NCBI GenBank assembly: GCA_037447335.1
Contig: JBBIGV010000061.1
Span: forward strand, 1 to 21,248
From: JBBIGV01 sp037447335
GTDB taxonomy: Bacteria; Bacteroidota; Ignavibacteria; Ignavibacteriales; Ignavibacteriaceae
DNA: 21,248 bases
Direction of reading: 5' to 3'
Of the stretch, positions 8,069 to 16,317 are shown one piece after another (positions within the stretch are counted from its first letter, which is position 1; every line of letters begins with the position of its first letter). Under the pieces are notes generated by a model that saw only the letters and a list, made by a program, of their open reading frames with translations, did not search any database and was not told where the DNA came from. A program made the position numbers and the translations under genes.

Positions 8069-8998
8069 ATGAAAAATCTCATTATTCTTTTCCTGCTTGT
8101 CTTTTTAACAAAATATTCCTTCGGTCAAAATACATTTGAATTTTTAAGACTGGATATGAGTGCACGAGCCGGTGCGCTTGGCGGTTCTTTTGTATCGAAT
8201 AATGATGACCCGAATGTTATATTTTATAATCCTGCCGGACTAAAACTCCTGAACGACAACCCTGCATCGTTTTCATTCGTTAAACATCTGCTTGATATAA
8301 ATCTTGCAAGCATTTCATACTCAACTGAGTTTGACGGTGTTGGCAGGTTCGGCGGCGCAGTAAAATATATAAACTACGGTACATTCGTTGAAGCTGATGA
8401 ATTCGCCAACCGCAGTGGTGAATTCAGTGCCGGAGAAGCTGCTTTTATTTTAGGATACGCTAATCTGCTGGATGAAAATTTTTATTATGGAGCAAATGTG
8501 AAGTTCATTTATTCCGGTATTGCTGACAGATCCTCAACCGCAATTGGTTTTGATATCGGACTTCACTACGAAATTCCATCACAGGAATTGAATTTTGGTT
8601 TTTCTGTGTTAAACGTCGGATCTCAATTAACCTCTTACTATGATACAAAAGAAGAATTACCTCTGGATATAGTAATTGGTGTTTCGAAGAAACTTGAATA
8701 TTTGCCGTTAAAACTTTCTCTCGATTTTCATAAGCTAAACCAGGAAAGGGATGACTTCGTTGAGAAGTTTAAAGCATTTTCAGTAGGGGCTGAATTTACG
8801 TTAAGCCGCGTCCTTAAACTCCGTTTCGGATATGATAATGAAAAAAGATCCGATCTTAAGGTTGGTTCATTTGCAGGTATTGCCGGATTTAATGCCGGGC
8901 TAGGTGCGATAATATCGGACTATCAGTTCGATTACGGTTTTTCATCTATGGGAGCCATTGGTAGTCTTCACCGAATCTCCGTCTCCACTTCCCTTTAA
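8069..8998 (+). CDS. PorV/PorQ-family outer membrane protein
   Basis: A 309-residue outer membrane barrel protein. The signal peptide is about 1-19 (ending KYSFG). Right after it comes the family signature FLRLDMSARAGALGGSFVS ... DPNVIFYNPAGL, typical of PorV/PorQ and UPF0164-like proteins, which are FadL-related barrels. The C-terminal end (DYGFSSMGAIGSLHRISVSTSL) is also family-typical. PorV (LptO) and PorQ bring T9SS cargo to the sortase PorU and PorZ, so this protein may help export of T9SS substrates such as the sorted propeller protein encoded at 5258-7366. Ignavibacteria often carry several paralogues, so assignment to PorV or PorQ specifically is not possible. Its last 57 bases are also the 3' end of the convergent TPR gene. 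Confidence 0.82.
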   Translation: MKNLIILFLLVFLTKYSFGQNTFEFLRLDMSARAGALGGSFVSNNDDPNVIFYNPAGLKLLNDNPASFSFVKHLLDINLASISYSTEFDGVGRFGGAVKYINYGTFVEADEFANRSGEFSAGEAAFILGYANLLDENFYYGANVKFIYSGIADRSSTAIGFDIGLHYEIPSQELNFGFSVLNVGSQLTSYYDTKEELPLDIVIGVSKKLEYLPLKLSLDFHKLNQERDDFVEKFKAFSVGAEFTLSRVLKLRFGYDNEKRSDLKVGSFAGIAGFNAGLGAIISDYQFDYGFSSMGAIGSLHRISVSTSL

Positions 8999-10174
8999 TT
9001 GAATCCCGGGCAGTATGCTTAAAGGACGGTAAGGATTTTCGAGATATTGCTTTGCAGCCGAATGTGAGTTAAGGTATTCTTTCATTTTGAGTACACGATT
9101 ATAATTAGTAATTGCTTTCTCACGGTTGCCAAGCAGATCATTCATCATACCTGAATATAAAACAGCATTAACCAGAAAACCTGAATGTTCTCCCTTATCA
9201 ATCTTTGACGAATAATCAGCCGACATATCAAAATAGTACCGTGCAGAATCTGCCTGCATTAAGTTTTTAAAGTACATCCCTACATAATATGCAGCTTCTC
9301 TCTTTACCCTGTTTGTGTTAAATCCTCTTTTATTTTCAGCAGCTTTATCAAGAACGTCTGAAAATATCTGGTATGCGGTGCCATAATCAGCTTTTCTAAC
9401 AGAGATTCTTCCTTTCCATCTCTGAAATGTGGGATTATCCGGAAAATCCTCAAGCAGCATATCTGCAAACTCTTCAGCCTTAAAAGGATTATTTTCGTAG
9501 GAATAATAGAGCGTAAGCAGGAAGTATCTTGCTTCATATTTTGCAAACTTACCGTTCATTGCTGTGTTAGTCAGTTGTGCAATTCCTTTTTGCTTATCAC
9601 CCTTAGGGAAAAAAAGCATAAGCGGTTTCAGGAGGGGATATTCATTCGGGATAACTTCAGCATAGTAATTGTATATACCAAAACCAAGTTGAACATCAAG
9701 ATTGTCGGGATCAAGATTAGTTGCACGTTCAACGATCGGCAGAGCTTCCCTGCCATCGTCAGCAGCTTTAAGCCAGCTTTCACGGTATGCCCTTAGTCTT
9801 CCTCTGAAACCGATAGCTCCACCTTTGAAGAAAAGTGCATCAACATTAGCCGGGTCTTTTTTAAGAATTTCATCACACTGAAAAATTACATCTTCAATTT
9901 TCTGAAAGAAGATATCGTCATATTCTTCAGAGTCGGGATCAAGCATAACACGCCACCAGTCAATCATAGCAAGAAAAAATCTTCCGGCGGGATGATGAGG
10001 ATAATCTGCCATAATCCTGCGGAATTTCGTTTCAGCATCGTCAAAATTTATGTTATAAATATCTTTAATTCCTGAATTGATCAGTGAGTCAAGGTCACTC
10101 GTTTGCGAATTTACCTTTATTGGAATCAGAAGTAAAAATAAAACAGATGCTGCAATAATTTTGAAAAATTTCAT
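8942..10174 (-). CDS. Secreted/periplasmic tetratricopeptide-repeat protein
   Basis: A 410-residue protein with a signal peptide (about 1-23, ending KVNSQ) and a largely alpha-helical body with TPR-like helix pairs, for example GIKDIYNINFDDAETKFRRIMADYPHHPAGRFFLAMI at 34-70, the pair around DEILKKDPANVDALFFKGGAIGFRGR, and KAEEFADMLLEDFPDNPTFQRWKGRI. It would act as a periplasmic protein-protein interaction scaffold; the partner is unknown. It lies downstream of the lipoprotein gene at 10288-11181, but a strong terminator separates them, so it probably has its own promoter. The final 19 or so residues (from about GSGDGD to GSHR) are encoded antisense to the conserved C-terminus of the PorV-like gene and look like a non-conserved tail. 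Confidence 0.8.
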   Translation of the reverse strand: MKFFKIIAASVLFLLLIPIKVNSQTSDLDSLINSGIKDIYNINFDDAETKFRRIMADYPHHPAGRFFLAMIDWWRVMLDPDSEEYDDIFFQKIEDVIFQCDEILKKDPANVDALFFKGGAIGFRGRLRAYRESWLKAADDGREALPIVERATNLDPDNLDVQLGFGIYNYYAEVIPNEYPLLKPLMLFFPKGDKQKGIAQLTNTAMNGKFAKYEARYFLLTLYYSYENNPFKAEEFADMLLEDFPDNPTFQRWKGRISVRKADYGTAYQIFSDVLDKAAENKRGFNTNRVKREAAYYVGMYFKNLMQADSARYYFDMSADYSSKIDKGEHSGFLVNAVLYSGMMNDLLGNREKAITNYNRVLKMKEYLNSHSAAKQYLENPYRPLSILPGIQLKGSGDGDSVKTTNGSHR

Positions 10175-10194
10175 AAAGTCTATACTTATTAATT

Positions 10195-10232
10195 AAAAAA
10201 GCGGAAAAGCAAACCTTTAGTTTCTTTCCCGC
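10195..10232 (-). terminator. Rho-independent terminator downstream of the fibronectin-like lipoprotein gene
   Basis: Read on the minus strand, GCGGGAAAG (10232-10224) pairs with CTTTTCCGC (10209-10201) over 9 bp with one G-U pair, enclosing a 14-nt loop, and is followed directly by six T residues (10200-10195). It lies 56 bp past the stop codon at 10288 and just before the start of the TPR gene, so it should end the transcript of 10288-11181. Confidence 0.8.
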
Positions 10233-10287
10233 CTTATACAAACATCATTTGGGAATGTTGCATTGCCTTTGGATTAAATTATATCAA

Positions 10288-11181
10288 CTACAAAACTCTT
10301 AGCCCTGTAATGGGTTGTATCTTATAATCAAATTTAATCCTTCTGAATTGCGTAGCATTCGGGGCAGTGATTGTTTCAATTGATAAAACCCAGACTTTGA
10401 TGTATTTGTTTTCTTGTGTTTTCAGGAGGTAAACATTATTAAGGTTGACTTCAACCGAATCTGAGTCAGCTTCAGGTAAAATTACTCTGTCGAAAGCATC
10501 CTGTCCTTGTCCGATTAATGCCAGTCTGGTAGATTTAACACCAGGCCAATATTTAATTGGCGAATAAAAATACAACCTGTCATTTGTTGATTTTCTGAGG
10601 TGGATGTCAATAAGAGGTGCGGTAGCTAATCCGTAATCATAAATGAAGCCTGTTCCGATTGCTGTGTTCCAGCCGTATCCGCTCTTACTTACACCATCAG
10701 CGGTAAATTCTTCTACTTCGCCGTTAATATTGTAAAACACACCGCCATAAACGGGTGTAGAAATCGTATCGCTTTTAACTCCATCAATGGTTTCTGCACT
10801 TACAACCGTTCTATAACGAACACCGAGTATAAGTGAATCAATAACGTGAAGAACCGAATTCTTTTGTATAGCCTGTTCCTGGAAAATTGAAATAACATCA
10901 TTGTTCTGATTAAGCTCATAAGTCGTAACACGGTATCCTTTAAAATCTGCCCTGCCCTGGTCTTCAGAATGCACCCAGCTTACACTTGCAAATGTATTTC
11001 CGCCGGGGACAGCACCTATTTTAAGAGCCAGGTTTTGTGGTCCTTTAATAGGCTGCGGAGGAGCGGGAGGATCATTAACCTCTGTCGGACAACCCCACCA
11101 AATTACCGAGAATAACGTCAGAAAAAGTAATCTTCCGAAGGCGTATTTTACGGGTTGTTTTTCCACAATTTGTTCCTTCAT
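10288..11181 (-). CDS. Lipoprotein with fibronectin type III-like domain
   Basis: A 297-residue lipoprotein. The N-terminus is unusually long and polar (about 17 residues) before the hydrophobic core and the lipobox WWGC (cysteine 31). A proline-rich linker (NDPPAPPQPIKGPQN) leads into a region of about residues 48-145 with a fibronectin type III-like layout (LALKIGAVPGGNTFASVSWVHSEDQGRADFKGYRVTTYEL ... YRTVVSAETIDGVKSD). The remaining 150 residues are beta-rich and not recognised. It is probably a surface or periplasmic binding protein. No neighbour on the same transcript is evident: a terminator follows it and 154 bp separate its start from glyS. Function unknown. Confidence 0.68.
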   Translation of the reverse strand: MKEQIVEKQPVKYAFGRLLFLTLFSVIWWGCPTEVNDPPAPPQPIKGPQNLALKIGAVPGGNTFASVSWVHSEDQGRADFKGYRVTTYELNQNNDVISIFQEQAIQKNSVLHVIDSLILGVRYRTVVSAETIDGVKSDTISTPVYGGVFYNINGEVEEFTADGVSKSGYGWNTAIGTGFIYDYGLATAPLIDIHLRKSTNDRLYFYSPIKYWPGVKSTRLALIGQGQDAFDRVILPEADSDSVEVNLNNVYLLKTQENKYIKVWVLSIETITAPNATQFRRIKFDYKIQPITGLRVL

Positions 11182-11335
11182 TTAGTCTTTAATGTACAAA
11201 TTTATTCATTATTTAATTAAATATATAGCCTTTTTTAAGGTAACTAACCTCCAAACGGATTAAAAATTGATTATTGAACACATGCTGCAAAAGCTAAGTT
11301 TCAATTTAGACAGATAAATTTTTTTACAGGTTTAG

Positions 11336-12823
11336 TTAATCGATCTTTTCAAGGAGTAGTTTACCAATATTATTTATATCCACCCGAATCTGTTCCATCG
11401 AGTCACGTTCACGAATTGTGACTGTTTGATCAGATAAAGTTTGCGTATCAACTGTGATACAGAATGGAGTACCTGCTTCATCCTGTCTCCTGTAACGTCT
11501 GCCAACCGCGCCTTTATCATCGTAAAAAACTTTGAAGCTTCGGCGAAGGTCCGCTTCAATTTTCCTTGCTATCTCCGGCATTCCATCTTTATTAACCAAT
11601 GGTAAGATTGCGGCTTTTATCGGCGCAAGCTTCGGATGAAATCTTAGTACGGCTCTTTGCTCTTCTTTCACCTGTTCTTCATAATAAGCATCGATCAGGA
11701 AAGCCATAAAAGACCTGCTTGCCCCTGCAGAAGTCTCGATTATGTAGGGAACAAACTTTTCTTTGGACTCTTCATCGAAATATTTGAGAGATTTGCCGGA
11801 GAACTCTTCATGCCTGCTCAGGTCATAATCAGTTCTGTTGTGAATGCCTTCTATTTCTCCCCAGCCGAAAGGAAATTCATATTCGATATCTGTAGCATCT
11901 TTTGCGTAGTGAGCTAATTTATCTTTGGGATGGTCATGGAAGCGAAGTTTTTCTTTTGTCATTCCCAATGAAATAAACCAGTTTATCCTTGCCTGTTTCC
12001 AGTACTCGTACCATTTAGTATCATCAGCGGGTTTAACAAAAAACTGCATTTCCATCTGTTCAAACTCGCGTGTACGGAATAAAAAGTTTTTTGTGTTTAT
12101 TTCGTTCCGGAAAGCTTTTCCAATCTGTGCTATACCAAAAGGCAGTTTTTGACGGGATGAACCCTGAACATTCAGAAAGTTCACGAATATTCCCTGTGCT
12201 GTTTCAGGTCTTAAAAATACAACAGCGCCAGAATCCTCAACAGGTCCTATAAAAGTTTTGAACATAAGATTAAACTGCCGCGCTGAAGTGAAAGTACCTT
12301 TATTGCCGCATTGCGGGCAATTGAGTTCGGCTAACAGATGAGTACTTAACTTGTTATTATCAAGAATAAGATTAAATTGGTCTTCATCGCTGCTGCTGTT
12401 CAGAATAGAATCAATTTCCTTACTCAATTCTGAATTATCTTTAAGCGATTCATGCAAACTTTCAAAAGCTTTTTTCTTCTTTTTATCATTGATTGAATCA
12501 CCCAGCACATCAACTCTGAATCTTGCCTTACATTGTTTACAATCAATCATCGGGTCAGTAAAATTCTCAACGTGCCCGGAGGCTTCCCAAACACGGGGGT
12601 GCATAAGAATAGAGGCGTCAATACCTTCAATATCATCACGGTAAGTCATGAATTTCCACCATTCTTCTTTAATGTTACGAAGTAATTCCACACCGAGCGG
12701 CCCATAATCCCAGCAGCCATTCAGCCCGCCGTAAATTTCACTTGATTGAAATACAAACCCTCTTCTCTTTGCAAGTGATACAATATTTGCTGCTGCATCT
12801 GCCGATTTATTCTTCCTTTCGAT
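11336..12823 (-). CDS. glyS: Glycyl-tRNA synthetase, class II dimeric type (probable ATC start)
   Basis: Attaches glycine to tRNA-Gly in the cytoplasm. Seen: KRRGFVFQSSEIYGG and the DYGPLGVELLRN region at the N-terminus, two CxxC zinc-ribbon pairs (Cys95/98 and Cys169/172), the class II motif 2 area (LRPETAQGIFVNF ... PFGIAQIGKAFRNEI, FRTREFEQMEMQFFV), motif 3 (GASRSFMAFLIDAY), and an anticodon-binding domain (PIKAAILPLVNKDG ... VGRRYRRQDEAGTPFCITVD). This is the eukaryote/Thermus-type alpha2 enzyme. The only ordinary start codon in frame is a GTG at 12691, which would delete the conserved first 44 residues. The frame is open back to a TGA at 12844, and within it the best initiation site is ATC at 12823, 9 nt after AAGGAG. 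I therefore annotate 495 residues; the alternative is a sequencing error at the start codon. Residue numbers follow the ATC start. Confidence 0.9.
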   Translation of the reverse strand: MERKNKSADAAANIVSLAKRRGFVFQSSEIYGGLNGCWDYGPLGVELLRNIKEEWWKFMTYRDDIEGIDASILMHPRVWEASGHVENFTDPMIDCKQCKARFRVDVLGDSINDKKKKKAFESLHESLKDNSELSKEIDSILNSSSDEDQFNLILDNNKLSTHLLAELNCPQCGNKGTFTSARQFNLMFKTFIGPVEDSGAVVFLRPETAQGIFVNFLNVQGSSRQKLPFGIAQIGKAFRNEINTKNFLFRTREFEQMEMQFFVKPADDTKWYEYWKQARINWFISLGMTKEKLRFHDHPKDKLAHYAKDATDIEYEFPFGWGEIEGIHNRTDYDLSRHEEFSGKSLKYFDEESKEKFVPYIIETSAGASRSFMAFLIDAYYEEQVKEEQRAVLRFHPKLAPIKAAILPLVNKDGMPEIARKIEADLRRSFKVFYDDKGAVGRRYRRQDEAGTPFCITVDTQTLSDQTVTIRERDSMEQIRVDINNIGKLLLEKID

Positions 12824-12832
12824 TTCCGGATT

Positions 12833-12838
12833 CTCCTT
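12833..12838 (-). promoter_or_regulatory. Shine-Dalgarno sequence deciding the glyS start
   Basis: A perfect AAGGAG on the minus strand, followed by a 9-nt spacer (AATCCGGAA) and then ATC at 12823-12821. No ATG, GTG or TTG in the glyS frame is within reach of it. Confidence 0.7.
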
Positions 12839-12978
12839 TTTTCAAAAAATGAATCGAAATATAGTAAAAACTGTTAAACATTTTCTTACAATTTTATTGT
12901 CAGACTTGTAAATCTTCTTTAGTTTTGAGGTGTCGAAGATAAATCACTTATCTACATTTCAGATGAAAAAGGGAAAAA

Positions 12979-13588
12979 ATGTTTAAAAGCCTTTTTCCTA
13001 AAGAAGAGAAATATTTTGAAGATTTTAAGGAAATGATAAACTACATTGGTGAAATGTCGCAATACACCGAAAATTTGTTTGATTCGGAAATACCGGATAA
13101 AAACAACTTCCTTATAATGAAGCCGCTCGAATTAAGGTGTGATGAAATAACTTCCCGCATTACAAAAAGATTAAATAAAACTTACATAACCCCGTTCGAC
13201 AGAGAGGATATTTTTGCTCTGGTAAAACGACTGGATGACATTAGCGATATGTTACTGGGGGCTGCTGCCAGGGTGGATACTTTCAACATAAAAAAAAATT
13301 AATTATGCTGATACTTTAGCCTCCATTGTTCATCGCCAGGTAGAAGAACTCGGTACGGCTATTCAGGATCTAAAGGTAAAGAGCATAAATGAGTGTAAAG
13401 CTGTTATGGATCTCGAAACTGAAGCTGACAAAGTTTATCAGAATGCAATGAAAGAACTTTTTAATGACGAAAAAGATGCAATTGAACTGATCAAAAAAAA
13501 GGAAATACTCGACCTGCTGGAAAGAATCTGCGACCGCTGCCAATCCACTGCAAATGTTATTCTTTCCATTTTTATAAAGAATGCATAA
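12979..13588 (+). CDS. DUF47 (PhoU-like) phosphate transport accessory protein, frameshifted
   Basis: DUF47/TIGR00153 proteins are PhoU-like helical-bundle proteins encoded next to Pit-type phosphate permeases and thought to regulate them. Here the reading frame is broken: residues 1-107 (MFKSLFPKEEKYFEDF ... VDTFNIKKN) end at a TAA at 13300-13302, and the rest (NYADTLASIVHRQVEELGTAI ... QSTANVILSIFIKNA) continues in another frame to 13588. Removing one A from the nine-A run at 13290-13298 joins the halves as NIKKINYADTL and gives 202 residues, a normal family length, with no other defect. A sequencing indel, a real mutation, or transcriptional slippage on A9 could each explain this. The start ATG at 12979 is preceded by a purine-rich AAGGGA. 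The pit gene follows directly, with overlap. Confidence 0.82.
13290..13298 (+). other. A9 homopolymer at the DUF47 frameshift point
   Basis: Nine consecutive A residues exactly where the DUF47 frame is lost. Loss of one A (or gain of two) restores it. Such tracts are hot spots for sequencing indels, replication slippage and RNA polymerase slippage. Confidence 0.85.
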
Positions 13589-14590
13589 CCCCGGACGGAA
13601 ATAGTAATTCTGATCATCTTCCTCGCTTTAGTTTTTGATTTCTATAACGGGATGAATGATGCTGCGAACTCTATAGCAACCATTGTATCAACCAGGGTTC
13701 TCACACCTTTTCAGGCAGTTGGCTGGGAAGCTTTTTTTAACTTTGCAGCCGCTTTCACTTTTGGTGTAAGTGTTGCAACAACTATCGGGAAAGGAATTGT
13801 TGATATTTCGATAGTTGATACCTACGTTGTATTCTCAGGTGTTATCGGCGCCATTTTATTAACTTCAATTGCCTCACACTTCGGGCTGCCGATAAGTGTG
13901 TCGCATGCATTAATTGGCGGATATGGTGGTGCCGCCTTAATAAAAGGCGGAATAGATGCTTTAATCCTTTCTGGTTATGCAAAATTTGTTTTCTTTATAT
14001 TCTTCGCACCCATTTTGGGCATGGCTATCGCTTACTTATTTTCTGTAATTACATTGTGGATTGTTAAAAACAGTCCTCCCAGAAAAGTGGATAAATATTT
14101 CAGAAAACTTCAATTGGTTTCTGCGGCAGTTTACAGCTTAAGCCATGGTGCAAACGATGCTCAGAAAACTATCGGAATTATTACTATTGTTTTGTTCTCA
14201 AACAAGCTTTTGGGTGATGTGTTTTACGTTCCTTTTTGGGTGGTAATTGTAAGCCGCACAGTAATTGCATTGGGAACTTTATTTGGAGGATGGAAGGTAA
14301 TCAAGACGCTCGGTATGCGTGTTACCAAGCTGACACCTTTCGGTGGGTTTAGCGCCGAAACATCTGCGGGATTAACAATAATGGGAGTAACTATTCTTGG
14401 AATTCCTGTAAGTACAACTCATACTATTACTGGTGCAATTATTGGCGTAGGCGCTACTAAAAGTTTATCTGCTGTGAAATGGGGTGTGGCAAGAAACATT
14501 ATGTGGGCATGGATACTCACTGTTCCGCTGTCAGCATTAAGTGCAATGTTAACGTATGAAGCAACGGTTTTGGTGGTTTCTGTTTTCTGA
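13581..14590 (+). CDS. pit: Pit-family inorganic phosphate permease (5' end disturbed)
   Basis: Inner membrane phosphate (metal-phosphate/H+ or Na+ symport) transporter. Both halves of the Pit inverted repeat are seen: DFYNGMNDAANSIATIVSTRVLTP near the start and SLSHGANDAQKTIGIITIVL in the second half, with repeated loop motifs (PISVSHALIGGYGGAAL and PVSTTHTITGAIIGVG) and about ten hydrophobic segments. The first ATG in the main frame (13652) cuts off the first membrane segment; the frame is open and homologous from 13589 (IVILIIFLALVFDFYNG) but lacks ATG/GTG/TTG there. An ATG at 13581, overlapping the DUF47 stop (ATGCATAA), would be in frame if one base, for example a C in the CCCC at 13589-13592, were missing from this sequence; that gives about 336 residues, normal for Pit. 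It is coupled to the DUF47 gene as an operon. Confidence 0.87.
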
Positions 14591-14598
14591 TGGCACGA

Positions 14599-15495
14599 TT
14601 AATATTTTAATGAATACAAAAATACTCTTATTCTTTGTTGTTGATCCGTAAGTTTTCCTTTCTCGTTCTCTAATGCCTGAAGAAGATTTATTGACTGCAA
14701 AATATAATTTTTTAGTAAAAAGGGATTCTTCTGCTTTAATGCCTCAATGTGTTTTTTGATTGTTAATAAATCACCGCGCTCAACAGGCCCGGATATCGCT
14801 TTAACTGCTCCTTTTTTCTTTACATTTAACAACGTCGTTTTTATGATCTTCTCTATCATAATCAACATATCCGGTTTATCATCTTTTATATAAGATAAGA
14901 GAAGCTCAGCGTTGTATAAATTGCCGGCCAGAAAATTTGAGGCAAACACTCCTGCAAGATGATAGTACACTTTTTCCTTCTGATTAATCCGAAAAGAAAT
15001 CAGCCCCAGTTTATCAGCGAGTTTTTTGAGTTTATTAAATACAGAAGTTTCATTGGTTTCGATGGCTGCAGTACACCCTCTTATACTAACTTTTTTTAGC
15101 GATGAAAAAGTTTGCATAATATGAAAAGAAGCTGTTGATGCGCCTTTTTTTTTCAAATGCTCAAGTAAAGAAATATTGTAAGCGCCCGAGCAGTGAATAA
15201 ATATTTTTCCACTAAAGCTGAGATGAGTTTCAGATATCTTTTTAGCCGCAGCTTCAATTTCAGAATCCGGCACAGTAAGAAAAATCAGACTTGATCGCGG
15301 ATACAGATCAGCCGGTAGATCAGAAGAAATAATTACCGGATATTTTTCAGCGAGCCTGTCAGCCTTTTTTTTATCTGATGATATAACCGAAAGAACCGGA
15401 TAACCAGCATTAAATAATGCAGGAACAAGTGAATGCGCAACTTTACCGGCGCCAATAATTGAGACTGAATTTCGTGCAGAAGGTTTATGCAACAC
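14599..15495 (-). CDS. Rossmann-fold NAD(P)-binding / DUF2520 protein
   Basis: A 298-residue cytoplasmic protein. The N-terminus has a dinucleotide-binding motif (VSIIGAGKVAHSL, glycines 15 and 17), then IFLTVPDSEI and HCSGAY (101-105), typical of the Rossmann-like domain related to F420-dependent NADP reductases and hydroxyacid dehydrogenases. The C-terminal half is the DUF2520 helical domain (FHIMQTFSSL ... YHLAGVFASNFLAGNLYNAELLL), where the family usually reads HPLQTF. It is a probable oxidoreductase of unknown substrate. The start is uncertain: GTG at 15495 directly abuts the Memo TGA, and the next codon, TTG (15492), is better spaced (6 nt) from the GGGGAG inside the end of the Memo gene. 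It is translationally coupled to the Memo gene and convergent with pit, only 8 bp away. Confidence 0.8.
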   Translation of the reverse strand: MLHKPSARNSVSIIGAGKVAHSLVPALFNAGYPVLSVISSDKKKADRLAEKYPVIISSDLPADLYPRSSLIFLTVPDSEIEAAAKKISETHLSFSGKIFIHCSGAYNISLLEHLKKKGASTASFHIMQTFSSLKKVSIRGCTAAIETNETSVFNKLKKLADKLGLISFRINQKEKVYYHLAGVFASNFLAGNLYNAELLLSYIKDDKPDMLIMIEKIIKTTLLNVKKKGAVKAISGPVERGDLLTIKKHIEALKQKNPFLLKNYILQSINLLQALENEKGKLTDQQQRIRVFLYSLKY

Positions 15496-16317
15496 TCACT
15501 CCCCGTAAATAACTGCCGAAAGGTAACCAACAACTTCATTATTATCACCGGAAACATCACCGGAATCACTTCTGTGAATAACCGCAGCTTTTCTTTTGCT
15601 TAGCTTATCTGCAGATTTCATCAGGGAAAGAATGGCACCCGCCCCACATGCTTCGCAGCGGCGGGAATCAAGATCTTCCTGAAGCCGGTCGTAATCGAAT
15701 TCGGCAATTCTTTTACTCACTATGGAGTCCAGTTCATTGGCAGTTTGTTTGGAATAATAATGTGAAAGATCGGAGCTGGCAACAATCAGGGTTTTTTCGT
15801 CAGCAACTTTTGCAATTTGTTCAGCAAGCTCATCAACAAACATTTTTCCCTGGTCGCCCATAACAACCGGGACAATCTCAAAGTCGGGGAGAACAGTCTG
15901 AAGGAATGGTAACTGAACTTCAACCGCATGTTCCTGATTATGACCTTGTTTGCCTCTGAATATTACCTTGCTGTTATCAGCAAGTAAATTGGATACGGTT
16001 TGATTAATATTTACGATTCCCAGAGGTGTCAGGTAAGCATCACCATCATAAATTGATATTCCCGGGAAATATTCCCTGTGGCTTGGGGAAATAATAATAA
16101 CTGTTTTAAACTCCTTATACTTAACCAGGTTATAAACAAAAGCGGCAGTTCTGCCGGAATAAATATACCCGGCGTGAGGGGCAATGATGCCAAATATATT
16201 TTTAAACCCATTGCTCTTCTCAGTTGATTCGAGAAGATCAATAACCTGATTACGCAGGGTCGTTGTTTCTTTCGGATAAAAATAACCTGCAACAGCAGGC
16301 TTTCTAATTCGGGACAT
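15496..16317 (-). CDS. amrB: AmmeMemoRadiSam system protein B (Memo family)
   Basis: A 273-residue Memo/extradiol-dioxygenase-like protein. Seen: RKPAVAGYFYP at the N-terminus, APHAGYIYSG with His48, SPSHREYF with His80, HAVEVQLPFLQ, ASSDLSHYY, and EACGAGAIL with Cys224. His48, His80 and Cys224 correspond to the metal-ligand set His49/His81/Cys244 of human MEMO1. The role in bacteria is unproven; the gene is usually found with AMMECR1 and a radical SAM enzyme. I chose the ATG at 16317 because homology begins at MSRIRKPAV; an upstream in-frame ATG (16353) would add 12 residues from within the AMMECR1 gene. The gene overlaps the end of AMMECR1 by 14 bp and is followed at once by the Rossmann/DUF2520 gene. 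The expected radical SAM partner is not in the window. Confidence 0.87.
   Translation of the reverse strand: MSRIRKPAVAGYFYPKETTTLRNQVIDLLESTEKSNGFKNIFGIIAPHAGYIYSGRTAAFVYNLVKYKEFKTVIIISPSHREYFPGISIYDGDAYLTPLGIVNINQTVSNLLADNSKVIFRGKQGHNQEHAVEVQLPFLQTVLPDFEIVPVVMGDQGKMFVDELAEQIAKVADEKTLIVASSDLSHYYSKQTANELDSIVSKRIAEFDYDRLQEDLDSRRCEACGAGAILSLMKSADKLSKRKAAVIHRSDSGDVSGDNNEVVGYLSAVIYGE

Noticed and set aside
11657..12644. Plus-strand open frames opposite glyS
   Set aside because: Antisense to strongly conserved synthetase sequence, with no ribosome sites and no recognisable product.
13406..13588. Separate 60-residue gene starting at MDLETEADKVYQ
   Set aside because: It is the 3' half of the frameshifted DUF47 gene; family-like sequence continues upstream of its ATG to the A9 tract.
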